A model generated the notes under the pieces. That model was not told the DNA's origin, made no database searches, and saw nothing but the letters and a program-made list of their open reading frames with translations. The translations under genes and the position numbers were made by a program. From Clostridium sp. (GTDB lineage Bacteria > Bacteroidota > Bacteroidia > Bacteroidales > Bacteroidaceae), in NCBI GenBank assembly GCA_023663705.1, contig JAMPGY010000013.1, forward strand, positions 1 through 64,000: a stretch of 64,000 nt of DNA, read 5' to 3'. Below are positions 1 through 8,949 of this stretch, piece after piece; within the stretch, counting starts at the first letter, position 1; each line of letters starts with the position of its first letter.

Positions 1-59
1 TTATTCCGACTGGCTAAACTATTTGCTTTCCCCCACTGATTTTCTACTGAGCCAAGGAA

Positions 60-566
60 ATGCAGAAAGACGGATGGAAAGTAGCACCGGGCGGACTTCC
101 CCTTGAACAACAGATTGAACGTTCCGCACTTTATCAAAATTCATTTGAAGACGACTACGTGACACCCAAATTCGTTTGGGGAGATGCCTCAGCTACAGCT
201 GAATTTTACGACGCAGGAAAGACACAGGCATTGGCCGAAGCACGAGAAAATCTTATAGGGTCAATAGAAACCAATATCACGCAGATTGTTGAAAACAATA
301 GAAGTAACAAACAGCTGAATTCAAAAGATGCCGCATCCATATCCAAAACATTAAGTGCATCCAAATCATTTATTACCCAAAAACTCGGACAAACGATCCC
401 TGCTATAGAGGTGTACCGAAAACTCCCCAACGGAAACGTACAAGTACGGGTACAAATATTCTATAGTATGGACAAGGCACGGGAAATCACAAAACAAACT
501 ATCCGCGAACAACTAGAACAAAGTAGTGATGAGATAATGGAACAATTGGATAAACTGATAGATTAA
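60..566 (+). CDS. LPP20-like protein, 5' end missing or disrupted
   Basis: The 168 residues resemble the mature part of Bacteroidetes LPP20-type proteins: a KDGWKVAPG segment at residues 3-11, then a helical region with repeated alanines and glutamates, and a C-terminal charged helix. Members I know of carry a signal peptide and a few more residues (often KEMKKDGWK) before this point. Here the codons just upstream read Ala-Lys-Glu in frame, but an in-frame TGA lies at 48-50 and a TAA at 15-17, so no signal peptide can be joined to it. The ATG at 60 has no proper spacing to a ribosome site. Function is not known. The next gene begins 32 bases later and is probably co-transcribed. It may be a pseudogene, or the break may be an assembly error at the window edge. 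Confidence 0.55.
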   Translation: MQKDGWKVAPGGLPLEQQIERSALYQNSFEDDYVTPKFVWGDASATAEFYDAGKTQALAEARENLIGSIETNITQIVENNRSNKQLNSKDAASISKTLSASKSFITQKLGQTIPAIEVYRKLPNGNVQVRVQIFYSMDKAREITKQTIREQLEQSSDEIMEQLDKLID

Positions 567-598
567 ATATATATTGTAAATACATACAATATCATACA

Positions 599-1462
599 AT
601 GAGAAAAAATCTTTTTCTTTTACTGATAATATTCACTCCCTCGGTCTTCTCCCAAAAGCTGAAGACCGTGGAGGGTGAATATGTATACCATGCGCCAGAA
701 AACATATCATTGGAAGATGCCAAACACATAGCCCTCGAACGAGCCCAAATCCAGGCTTTAGCCAATGAGTTCGGTACAATCGTATCACAAACCACATCCA
801 CAAACTTACAAAATTCCAACGGGAAATCAGACATCGACTTCTTCTCCGTAGGAAGTAGCGAAGTAAAAGGAGAATGGATAGAAAATATAAACGATCCAAA
901 ATACAACATTAGTTTTGACAACGACATGCTTGTTGTGAAAGTTTTTGTCAAAGGCAAGGCACGAGAAATAATTTCGGCCAAGATTGACCTGAAAGCAAGC
1001 GTTCTGCGTAATGGTACGGAAGACAAATTCATAAGTAACGAATTTCGTGATGGTGACGAACTTTATCTCTCTTTTATATCTCCTGTGAGCGGGTATTTAG
1101 CAGTGTATTTAATAAACGAGAAAAATAGCGCTTACTGTTTACTACCGTATCGTAACCAACCAGATGGCGTCTATAAAGTTAAAGCCAATACACGTTATCT
1201 TTTTTTCAATGCAAAAGAAGCAGAGGAAGTAGACCATTACATGGTGGACGAATATATCATGACCAGTTCCAAATCCCTTGAACAGAATTTCATCTACCTG
1301 ATATTCTCCCCAAATCTTTTTACAAAAGCCACAGATAAAGACCGTAACGAAAGCCATCCAAACGAATTAGAAGCTGACAGCTTCCGAAAATGGATGATTA
1401 ACCAACGTAAACATGACAGAAGAATGAACACTCTGATTTTTCCCATAACAATAAAAAAATAA
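599..1462 (+). CDS. Secreted DUF4384 domain protein
   Basis: The 287-residue product begins with a signal peptide (MRKNLFLLLIIFTPSVFSQ), so it should leave the cytoplasm. Residues about 20-130 look like the LPP20/SIMPL-type fold seen in the gene before it. Residues about 135-240 fit DUF4384: GDELYLSFISPVSGYLAVY followed by a LLPYRNQPDGVYKV stretch. DUF4384 domains often occur beside or fused to caspase-like peptidases, and here the caspase gene starts only five bases downstream. The biochemical role is unknown; a structural or regulatory partner of the peptidase is an inference. Base composition is AT-rich, as in the two neighbours and unlike the following gnd operon. Confidence 0.7.
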   Translation: MRKNLFLLLIIFTPSVFSQKLKTVEGEYVYHAPENISLEDAKHIALERAQIQALANEFGTIVSQTTSTNLQNSNGKSDIDFFSVGSSEVKGEWIENINDPKYNISFDNDMLVVKVFVKGKAREIISAKIDLKASVLRNGTEDKFISNEFRDGDELYLSFISPVSGYLAVYLINEKNSAYCLLPYRNQPDGVYKVKANTRYLFFNAKEAEEVDHYMVDEYIMTSSKSLEQNFIYLIFSPNLFTKATDKDRNESHPNELEADSFRKWMINQRKHDRRMNTLIFPITIKK

Positions 1463-1467
1463 CAACT

Positions 1468-2877
1468 ATGATACAAAACAGACTACTCTTTATAATCATT
1501 CTTATTATACAACAAGTATCTCTATATGCCCAAAATGTATACGTACTAAACCCACAATCGAAATTAAATCTTTTAAAGAAGGCATCCTCCTTAGGAACCA
1601 GAAATGATTTTGGTGTATTGTGGAAAACCTGCTCTTATGAATTATTAGGAAAAAAATCTAAAATGGAACTACCGTCAGAAACAGTATTTTTTTTCATTCA
1701 CTCTACGTCTGAAGTAAATATTGAATCCTGGGCATTAAGTTCTTTGAAAACGAAAAAGAATAGCCGATTACTACCCTATAGCAAAACAAATCCCGAACTA
1801 GGAACTAAATCGGCTTTTCAGCCAATAGAAATTAATATTAAACCACTTTCTAATAACGATTATATTATATTCCCCAAAGAACCGCTTTCTGAGGGCGAAT
1901 ATGCATTTTTCAGAATTGAAGAAGGTAAACCTATAGATGTCTATGACTTTAGAGCTACAACTTTAATATCCTCCGCATCCCTACCATCCAAAGAAGCAAT
2001 CCTATCAACACTTAATCCCAATAAGAGTACTGGAGAACCCAACCCAATCTCCTCCCCAACACCCATTATTGAAAAACAGTTTCTAAATACACTTAGTGAT
2101 GTAGATGTAAACATCCCTATCAACACTCAAAAAGATAACCTCAACACATACTGTGTTATCATTGCCAACGAAAAATACAAAGATGTACCTGATGTAGAAT
2201 TTGCACAACGGGATGGAGAAATATTCAAAGAATACTGCCATAAAACAATGAGTATACCAGAAAAACAGATCAAGATATTCACAAATGCATCTTATACAGA
2301 TATCAAAAGAGCACTCAACTGGATGGAAACAATGGCTAATGTAACAGAAGGAAACTCCAGATTTCTATTTTACTATGCCGGACACGGTATACCCGATGAA
2401 AAAGAGAAAACAGCCTACCTTATCCCTACCGACGGTTTTCCAAAAGATCTGTCTACCTGTTTTAAACTGAACGAGATTTACGAACGATTAGGTAAACTAA
2501 AGACAGAAAACATTACAATATTATTAGATGCCTGTTTCAGCGGTGTAAAGCGAGGTACAGGCCAACCACTTATTGCCGCCCGTGGTATTGCAATCAAACC
2601 CAAAGAAGAAACTCTCAACGGTAATATGGTAGTTTTCACAGCAGCATCAGACGATGAAACAGCCTTGTCCTATCAAGAGAAATGTCACGGCATGTTTACA
2701 TATTTTTTGCTCAGCAAACTTAAAGAAAGCAAAGGAAAGATTTCCTTAGGTGAACTTTTTCACAGTGTTTCATCAGAAGTGAAAAAAAAATCCATGTTGG
2801 AAAACGAGAAACTACAAACACCCTCGGTCAATGTATCTGCCAATATGAGAAATAAATGGGAATATTTATCATTCTGA
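1468..2877 (+). CDS. Secreted caspase-like (C14) cysteine peptidase
   Basis: The 469-residue protein has a signal peptide (about 1-21), a poorly conserved N-terminal half (about 22-220) and a C-terminal caspase fold (about 225-460). The catalytic dyad is visible: His306 in FYYAGHG and Cys356 in LLDACFSG. A TAASDDETA stretch follows at about 391-399, as in bacterial orthocaspases. Such enzymes usually cut after basic residues; I cannot tell the specificity here. The signal peptide puts it in the periplasm or at the surface, so a classical cytoplasmic cell-death role is not the first guess. It closes a three-gene cluster with an LPP20-like and a DUF4384 protein. A hand count at 1801-1860 gives 18 G+C in 60, far below the 37 in 60 at 3481-3540 in gnd, which hints at transfer. 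Confidence 0.85.
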   Translation: MIQNRLLFIIILIIQQVSLYAQNVYVLNPQSKLNLLKKASSLGTRNDFGVLWKTCSYELLGKKSKMELPSETVFFFIHSTSEVNIESWALSSLKTKKNSRLLPYSKTNPELGTKSAFQPIEINIKPLSNNDYIIFPKEPLSEGEYAFFRIEEGKPIDVYDFRATTLISSASLPSKEAILSTLNPNKSTGEPNPISSPTPIIEKQFLNTLSDVDVNIPINTQKDNLNTYCVIIANEKYKDVPDVEFAQRDGEIFKEYCHKTMSIPEKQIKIFTNASYTDIKRALNWMETMANVTEGNSRFLFYYAGHGIPDEKEKTAYLIPTDGFPKDLSTCFKLNEIYERLGKLKTENITILLDACFSGVKRGTGQPLIAARGIAIKPKEETLNGNMVVFTAASDDETALSYQEKCHGMFTYFLLSKLKESKGKISLGELFHSVSSEVKKKSMLENEKLQTPSVNVSANMRNKWEYLSF

Positions 2878-3014
2878 TTTGTTGCATCGAAAAAGGATTT
2901 TCACTGCGGTGTATGTTTTCTCTCCCCGAAATGAAAAAGACTGTTATTGCCGAAGGATGCGGTCGCTAATTAAGGTTATTTTTCCAACGAAATTCTTTCT
3001 AAAGGTTTAAAGCA

Positions 3015-3047
3015 TTTGGATGGAAACGATGTTTCTTCTTATCTTGC
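3015..3047 (+). promoter_or_regulatory. Candidate promoter of the gnd-zwf-pgl operon
   Basis: A TTTG box at 3015-3018 is followed after 21 bases by TATCTTGC at 3040-3047, close to the Bacteroidetes -33/-7 pattern (TTTG, TAnnTTTG). It lies 43 bases before the gnd start. Confidence 0.5.
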
Positions 3048-3090
3048 ATCGCCATTCGGAACGGATGGGTGAAACTAAACCTTACTTTAT

Positions 3091-4515
3091 ATGAAAGCAG
3101 ATATTGGATTGATCGGTTTGGGAGTCATGGGTGAAAACCTGGCACTGAACATGGAAAGCAAAGGTTTCCACGTGGCGGTATACAACCGGATGGAGGCCGG
3201 TGAAGAAAAAGTGATACAGCACTTTATGTCCGGAAAAGGACAAGACAGGAAATTTATCGCCACATACACACCGAGGGAACTGACGGAATCTGTCAAACAG
3301 CCCCGAAAAATCATGATGATGGTGAAAGCCGGAGCACCGGTGGACGGACTTATCCATCAACTGCTTCCTCATCTATCACCCGGAGATGTGCTGATCGACG
3401 GCGGAAACTCTGACTTCCATGATACGGAACGGCGGACTCGTGAACTGGCTGACAAACAAATCTATTTCATCGGTTGCGGCATATCAGGAGGAGCAGACGG
3501 AGCTCTGCACGGCCCCTCTCTCATGCCGGGAGGAGCAAGACAAGCATGGCCTTTGGTAAAAGACATCCTGCAAAGCATAGCCGCCCGATTGGACAATGGA
3601 CAACCCTGTTGCGAATGGATAGGCAAAGGAGGAGCCGGCCATTTCGTAAAAACCGTACACAACGGCATCGAATACGGAGACATGCAGCTGATAGCCGAAG
3701 CATACGCACTACTAAGACACAGAAGTAAACTCTCTGAAGAAGAATCCGCTATCGTATTTGAACAGTGGAACTGTCACGAGCTGGACAGTTATCTGATAGA
3801 TATAACCTCCCGTATCCTACGCTATCGGGAACCGGACGGAACCTATCTGCTGGAACATATACGGGACGTGGCCGGACAAAAAGGCACGGGACGATGGAGC
3901 GTACAGGAAGCACTGACCGAAGGAGATCCCCTGACCCTTGTGGCAGAAGCTGTATTCGCCCGCATGCTGTCGGCTCTGCCGGACGAACGCAAACTGGCAG
4001 CCTCCCTTTACCCCCCGCTCCCTTACCCCGACACCCAACTTTCACCGGAAGACATCGGACAGGCGCTCTATGCCGCCAAAATTGTCTCATACGCCCAGGG
4101 ATTTTCCCTGCTGAAACGAGCTTCGGAACAACACAACTGGAATCTTGACTTCGGACAACTGGCACTCATCTGGCGAAAAGGGTGCATCATCCGGTCTGCC
4201 TTTTTGCAGCGGATAACGGAAGCCTACACACGCAAGCCGTATCTGGAGAACCTGCTGTTCGACGATTATTTCCATCGCGAGATCATCCGTCTGCTACCGG
4301 CCTGGAGGCGCGTCGTTTCCGACGGTTGCCAGAACGGCATCGCACTACCCGCTCTCTGCGCATCACTAAGCTACTTCGACGGTTTGCGCACCACGCACTC
4401 TCCGGCCAATCTGATCCAGGCACAACGAGACTACTTCGGTGCGCACACCTATGAGCGGACAGACCGACCGGCCGGCGAGATGTTCCACACACATTGGGAG
4501 GATAATGCCGTCTGA
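3091..4515 (+). CDS. gnd: 6-phosphogluconate dehydrogenase, decarboxylating
   Basis: It oxidises 6-phosphogluconate to ribulose 5-phosphate and CO2, making NAD(P)H, in the cytoplasm. The N-terminal Rossmann motif GLGVMGENLALN sits at about residues 9-20. The substrate signature ISGGADGALHGPSLMPGG is near 131-148, and GHFVKTVHNGIEYGDMQ near 183-199 carries the catalytic lysine. The all-helical C-terminal domain ends in the usual region with FHTHW. At 474 residues it has the family's normal length. zwf follows 52 bases downstream and pgl follows zwf, so all three oxidative pentose phosphate enzymes are made together. The G+C content rises sharply compared with the preceding caspase cluster. Confidence 0.97.
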   Translation: MKADIGLIGLGVMGENLALNMESKGFHVAVYNRMEAGEEKVIQHFMSGKGQDRKFIATYTPRELTESVKQPRKIMMMVKAGAPVDGLIHQLLPHLSPGDVLIDGGNSDFHDTERRTRELADKQIYFIGCGISGGADGALHGPSLMPGGARQAWPLVKDILQSIAARLDNGQPCCEWIGKGGAGHFVKTVHNGIEYGDMQLIAEAYALLRHRSKLSEEESAIVFEQWNCHELDSYLIDITSRILRYREPDGTYLLEHIRDVAGQKGTGRWSVQEALTEGDPLTLVAEAVFARMLSALPDERKLAASLYPPLPYPDTQLSPEDIGQALYAAKIVSYAQGFSLLKRASEQHNWNLDFGQLALIWRKGCIIRSAFLQRITEAYTRKPYLENLLFDDYFHREIIRLLPAWRRVVSDGCQNGIALPALCASLSYFDGLRTTHSPANLIQAQRDYFGAHTYERTDRPAGEMFHTHWEDNAV

Positions 4516-4567
4516 CAAGTTCCATCCGCCCACCTATCCTAAACACTAACCCTTAACGCCATAAAAT

Positions 4568-6037
4568 ATGAAACGAGCTGAAGACCAAATGCTGATAATA
4601 TTCGGTGCATCGGGCGACCTGACGGGACGCAAACTGATGCCCGCCCTGTTTGAACTATACACAAGAAATCTGCTGCCCGAACGGTTTGTCGTTCTCGGAG
4701 CAGCCCGCACCGCCTACAGCGATGAGGTGTACCGCGACCTGCAGGCACAGAACATACGCAACATACGTTCACTGACCGCAGAGGAGGAAACCTCCCTGCA
4801 AACTTTCCTGCAACGCGTATCTTATCTGACCTTTGAATCAACAGATCCCAATGAGTACAATCGGCTGAAAGAAAAGATACATGAACTGAGGAAAAAAGAG
4901 AATCTGCCGGACCGCCTACTCTACTACATGGCCACTCCGCCCTTCATGTATTGCGTCATCCCTGCCTGTCTGGAACATTGCCGGTTGAACAAGACAGAGG
5001 AATCAAACGGATGGAGAAGGCTTGTCGTGGAAAAACCATTCGGCCACAGTCTGGAAAGTGCAAGACAACTCAACAAGCACCTATGCAGTATCTTCGATGA
5101 AAAAGACATCTACCGCATCGACCATTACCTGGGCAAGGAAACGGTACAGAATATACTGGTGTTACGTTTCTCAAACGGTATTTTCGAACCGTTGTGGAAC
5201 CGAAACTATATAGACTCGGTGGAAATATATGCCACCGAAACATTAGGAGTGGAAAAACGGGGGAAGTACTACGACGGAGCTGGTGCACTACGCGATATGG
5301 TACAGAACCATCTGATGCAACTGCTGGCTTTCGTAGCCATGGAGGCTCCGTCCGCCTTCGAACCGGAATCCATACGCGATGAAATTACCAAAGTGTTCCG
5401 TTCACTTCACCTTTATCAAGCAGGCGAGATAGACGAATGGATCATCAGAGGGCAATACGAGGGGTATCGCAACGAACCGGACGTGGCTCCCGACTCAACA
5501 ACAGAGACATACGTAGCCATGAAACTACTCATAGACAATTGGCGATGGAGCAGTGTACCGTTCTACATCCGCACCGGTAAGAAATTACCGGCCAAGACTT
5601 CGGAAATCGTCATTAATTTCAAATCCACTCCGCATAGTCTGTTTGTGGGACAATGTTCGGGCAGTTCGTGCAACAAACTGGTCATACGCATTCAGCCGGA
5701 CGAAAGTATCTCTCTACATTTCGGATTGAAAATGCCGGGAGCCGGATTTACTGTGAAACAGGTGGAAATGGATTTTCAATATAATTCATTGGGGAACGAA
5801 CGGTTGCCGGAGGCTTACGAACGTCTGCTGATGGATGTCATGCAGGGGGATGCCACACTATATGCCCGAAACGATGCATTGTTGGCCAGCTGGGCGGTGA
5901 TCGACCCCATACTACAACATTGGAAATCACAAGGAGAGAAAGGATTGTACCGTTATCAGGCAGGAAAGGACGGTCCACCGGAAAAAAACAGAATAGACCG
6001 TGAACAGACGGATTCCTGCCTCATCCGACAAAGCTGA
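4568..6037 (+). CDS. zwf: Glucose-6-phosphate 1-dehydrogenase
   Basis: This cytoplasmic enzyme makes 6-phosphogluconolactone and NADPH from glucose 6-phosphate. The coenzyme motif IFGASGDLTGRKLMPALF is near residues 12-29. The active-site signature RIDHYLGKETVQN is at about 183-195, and the substrate-binding region with PFYIRTGKKLP is near 330. Length (489) is normal. It lies between gnd and pgl on the same strand, with only seven bases to the best pgl start, which points to one mRNA. No frameshift or missing key residue is seen. Confidence 0.97.
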   Translation: MKRAEDQMLIIFGASGDLTGRKLMPALFELYTRNLLPERFVVLGAARTAYSDEVYRDLQAQNIRNIRSLTAEEETSLQTFLQRVSYLTFESTDPNEYNRLKEKIHELRKKENLPDRLLYYMATPPFMYCVIPACLEHCRLNKTEESNGWRRLVVEKPFGHSLESARQLNKHLCSIFDEKDIYRIDHYLGKETVQNILVLRFSNGIFEPLWNRNYIDSVEIYATETLGVEKRGKYYDGAGALRDMVQNHLMQLLAFVAMEAPSAFEPESIRDEITKVFRSLHLYQAGEIDEWIIRGQYEGYRNEPDVAPDSTTETYVAMKLLIDNWRWSSVPFYIRTGKKLPAKTSEIVINFKSTPHSLFVGQCSGSSCNKLVIRIQPDESISLHFGLKMPGAGFTVKQVEMDFQYNSLGNERLPEAYERLLMDVMQGDATLYARNDALLASWAVIDPILQHWKSQGEKGLYRYQAGKDGPPEKNRIDREQTDSCLIRQS

Positions 6038-6044
6038 ACAAGCC

Positions 6045-6746
6045 ATGCAGACCGAACAATATGTATCCGGACAGGAAGTGCTGGACAAGTTGACCGCACA
6101 CTTGGAAGAAATGATAGGGAACCATCCGGAAAGCCGGCCTTTCCATCTGGCTCTTTCCGGAGGGCACACCGCCGCCCAAATGTTTTCTCTATGGAATGAG
6201 AAGTATGCCGACCGCCTTCCATGGAAACGAATCCGCTTCTATTGGGTGGACGAACGATGCGTGCCGCCATCTCACCCGGACAGTAATTACGGTAAAGCCA
6301 AACAACTGCTTCTCGACCCGATGGGTATCCCGAATGAACATGTTTTCCGCATAAGAGGCGAAGAGATACCTGAAACAGAGGCACTACGCTATTCCAAAAG
6401 AGTCGGACAACTTCTGCCGAAAAAAAACGGACTGCCGGTCTTCGACTGTATCATTCTGGGAACAGGTGCTGACGGACACACCGCCTCACTGTTTCCGGGT
6501 GACACACGAGGATTGAATTCTACGCAACCTTATGTTACTGCCATTCATCCGCAAACCGGGCAGCGACGCATCAGCATGAGCGGAACAACCCTCTTGAACC
6601 ATTCCCCCATTCTTTTGCCCGTCATCGGATCCGGTAAGGAAGATATTGTGGAGAAAATACTGAACGGTACGAAAATCCAATCGTCCTTACCTACAGTCTA
6701 TATCCTGACACATGCAAAAGATGCACGCTTCTATTATGGGCAATAA
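6045..6746 (+). CDS. pgl: 6-phosphogluconolactonase
   Basis: It hydrolyses 6-phosphogluconolactone, the step between Zwf and Gnd. The family motifs are clear: LALSGGHTAAQMF, FYWVDERCVPPSHPDSNYG, and LGTGADGHTASLFPG in the second half. The reading frame is open from an ATG at 6000, inside zwf, but the ATG at 6045 gives MQTEQYVSGQEVL, which matches the usual N-terminus and begins seven bases after the zwf stop, so I chose it (234 residues including the C-terminal tail AKDARFYYGQ). It completes the three-gene operon. Confidence 0.93.
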   Translation: MQTEQYVSGQEVLDKLTAHLEEMIGNHPESRPFHLALSGGHTAAQMFSLWNEKYADRLPWKRIRFYWVDERCVPPSHPDSNYGKAKQLLLDPMGIPNEHVFRIRGEEIPETEALRYSKRVGQLLPKKNGLPVFDCIILGTGADGHTASLFPGDTRGLNSTQPYVTAIHPQTGQRRISMSGTTLLNHSPILLPVIGSGKEDIVEKILNGTKIQSSLPTVYILTHAKDARFYYGQ

Positions 6747-6808
6747 TATGGGAAATGACCGGAAAGTCCTATACAACCGGCCATAAAGAGATAACATCCC
6801 CCCTTGCG

Positions 6809-8713
6809 TCACCCCTCCACCTCGCTCAGCTCCAGCCAGCGCATGGTCTTCTCGTCCAACTCATCGTCCAGCACAGGCAGGCGTTTGGACTTCTCGGTGA
6901 GGTCGGCCACCGAGAGCGTACCGCTGCACAGAGCCTCTTCTATCTGCTTTTTCTCTTCTTCCAATGCCATAATGGCAGCTTCCAGTGTCTGCATCTCCAT
7001 GCGCTCCTTATAAGACAATTTGCGCTTTACCGGCTTGTCGGGATCGGTGCGTGCTTTTTCCTCCTTGGCAACCGTCTTGACCGGAGATGCATTGTGCTCC
7101 TGCCCACGCTCATATTGCAACTTCTCCTCTTTCCAATCACGATACTGTGTATAATTGCCGGGGAAATCGCGCACATCCCCCTGCCCCTCAAATACAAGCA
7201 GGTGATCCACCACCTTATCCATAAAATACCGGTCGTGACTGACCACAATGACACAGCCCTTGAAACTGCGGAGATATTCCTCCAGCACTTGCAGAGTGAC
7301 GATGTCCAGGTCGTTGGTGGGTTCGTCCAGCACCAGAAAGTTTGGGTTGCGCATCAACACCGTGCACAGATAGAGGCGACGACGCTCACCGCCACTCAGT
7401 TTGTAGACATAGCTCTGCTGAGCCTTAGGTGAGAACATGAAGTGCTGCAAAAACTGCATGGCCGACAAATGACGTCCACCTCCCAGATCAATGTACTCAG
7501 CCACATCACGCACTACATCTATCACCTTCATCTGTTCGTCAAACTTCATGCCCTCCTGCGAATAATAGCCAAACTTAACCGTCTCTCCCACCACGATGCG
7601 CCCGCTGTCCGGCTTCACCTCGCCCAAAAGCATCTTAATAAAAGTGGATTTCCCTGTACCGTTATTACCCACTATTCCCATTTTCTCGTAGCGGGAAAAC
7701 GTGTAAAAGAAATTGTCCAATATCACTTTTTCCGGTCCGAAACTCTTGGATATGTACTCCGCTTCGAATATTTTGGAACCGATATAGGATGATTTCACCT
7801 CCAGTTTCACCTGTGTGTCAGATGTTTTCCGCTTAGCCACTTTCTCCAGCTCATAGAATGCCTCCTGCCGATAACGCGACTTGTGACCTCGTGCGCAAGG
7901 CATACGCCTCATCCAATCCAGTTCCGTCCGGTAGAGGTTATTGGCACGTGCCACTTCCGCATTGGAAGCGTCAATGCGCTCCTGACGCTTTTCGAGATAA
8001 TAAGAATAGTTTCCCCGGTAAGTATAGATGGTCTCGTTGTCCAGTTCCAATATGACAGAACACACACGATCCAGAAAATAGCGGTCGTGTGTCACCATCA
8101 GCAGACTCATCGTTGTATGGTTGAGATACCCCTCAAGCCATTCTATCATCTCCAAGTCGAGATGGTTGGTCGGTTCATCCAATATGAGAAGATCCGGTGC
8201 GGTTATCAGGATATTAGCCAACGCCACCCGCTTCAACTGTCCGCCGGAGAGTTCATGGACGGGTTGCCCGAAATCCGTTATCTTCAACTTGGAAAGAATC
8301 TGCTTTGCCCGACTTTCATAGTCCCAGGCCTGCTCGTGCTCCATACGGTCCAGCAACTCCTGCAATCCGGGGTTCCCCGGAGTCTGCATGCAATGCTCAT
8401 ACTCCCGTATCAGATTGGTTGTGTCGTTTCCATGCCAAAAACAGGCCTCCATCACCGTCAGATCACCGGGGTAGACGGGAATCTGCTCCAGATATCCCAC
8501 CCGCAGGCCACGCCGGAAAATAACACTTCCTTCCTCATAAGACTCCTTGCCGCTGATAATGTTCAGAAGTGTTGTTTTTCCGGTACCGTTTTTTGCGATA
8601 AGTCCCACACGCTGCCCCTCGGCAATACCGAAAGATATATCTTCAAACAATACCCGCTCTCCGATGCGTTTTGTAAGTCCTTCTATTTGTAAATAGGGGT
8701 TTACTACTGCCAT
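6809..8713 (-). CDS. ABC-F family ATPase, Uup-like
   Basis: The 634-residue protein has two ATP-binding cassettes and no membrane segments, as in ABC-F proteins that act on the ribosome or on DNA intermediates. Cassette 1 has GLIAKNGTGKTTLL (about 37-50), signature LSGGQLKRVALA and Walker B LLILDEPTNHLDLEM. Cassette 2 has GIVGNNGTGKSTF, signature LSGGERRRLYL and LVLDEPTNDLD. A basic linker near PCARGHKSRYR resembles Uup. The C-terminal 80 or so residues form a charged coiled coil of the Uup type. It faces pgl convergently. A weak -7-like box (TATTTTCG on the minus strand) lies at 8732-8739. The precise role, translation factor or genome stability, is not resolved by sequence. Confidence 0.9.
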   Translation of the reverse strand: MAVVNPYLQIEGLTKRIGERVLFEDISFGIAEGQRVGLIAKNGTGKTTLLNIISGKESYEEGSVIFRRGLRVGYLEQIPVYPGDLTVMEACFWHGNDTTNLIREYEHCMQTPGNPGLQELLDRMEHEQAWDYESRAKQILSKLKITDFGQPVHELSGGQLKRVALANILITAPDLLILDEPTNHLDLEMIEWLEGYLNHTTMSLLMVTHDRYFLDRVCSVILELDNETIYTYRGNYSYYLEKRQERIDASNAEVARANNLYRTELDWMRRMPCARGHKSRYRQEAFYELEKVAKRKTSDTQVKLEVKSSYIGSKIFEAEYISKSFGPEKVILDNFFYTFSRYEKMGIVGNNGTGKSTFIKMLLGEVKPDSGRIVVGETVKFGYYSQEGMKFDEQMKVIDVVRDVAEYIDLGGGRHLSAMQFLQHFMFSPKAQQSYVYKLSGGERRRLYLCTVLMRNPNFLVLDEPTNDLDIVTLQVLEEYLRSFKGCVIVVSHDRYFMDKVVDHLLVFEGQGDVRDFPGNYTQYRDWKEEKLQYERGQEHNASPVKTVAKEEKARTDPDKPVKRKLSYKERMEMQTLEAAIMALEEEKKQIEEALCSGTLSVADLTEKSKRLPVLDDELDEKTMRWLELSEVEG

Positions 8714-8818
8714 ACCATACTAATTTTAATGCGAAAATAGTTTTTTTTAGTCCATAGACAAAACTCCGGCTCCTTTATTTATCCCAAATGAAACCGGAAT
8801 GGAAAAAAGAACGTAGTT

Positions 8819-8852
8819 TTTGCGGTCAATTCAAAAAAACATCGTACTTTTG
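8819..8852 (+). promoter_or_regulatory. Promoter of rho
   Basis: TTTG at 8819-8822 and a perfect TAnnTTTG box, TACTTTTG, at 8845-8852, 22 bases apart. The leader to the rho start would be about 90 bases, enough for autoregulation, though no defined structure was recognised. Confidence 0.65.
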
Positions 8853-8949
8853 CACCTGTTAAAAACAAAAAGGTTCTCTCAACAGAGTATCCTTCCAAAA
8901 AATCATCAAACATCAACTATCATCCAACTCCGCTGACTTTTATCAGGAG

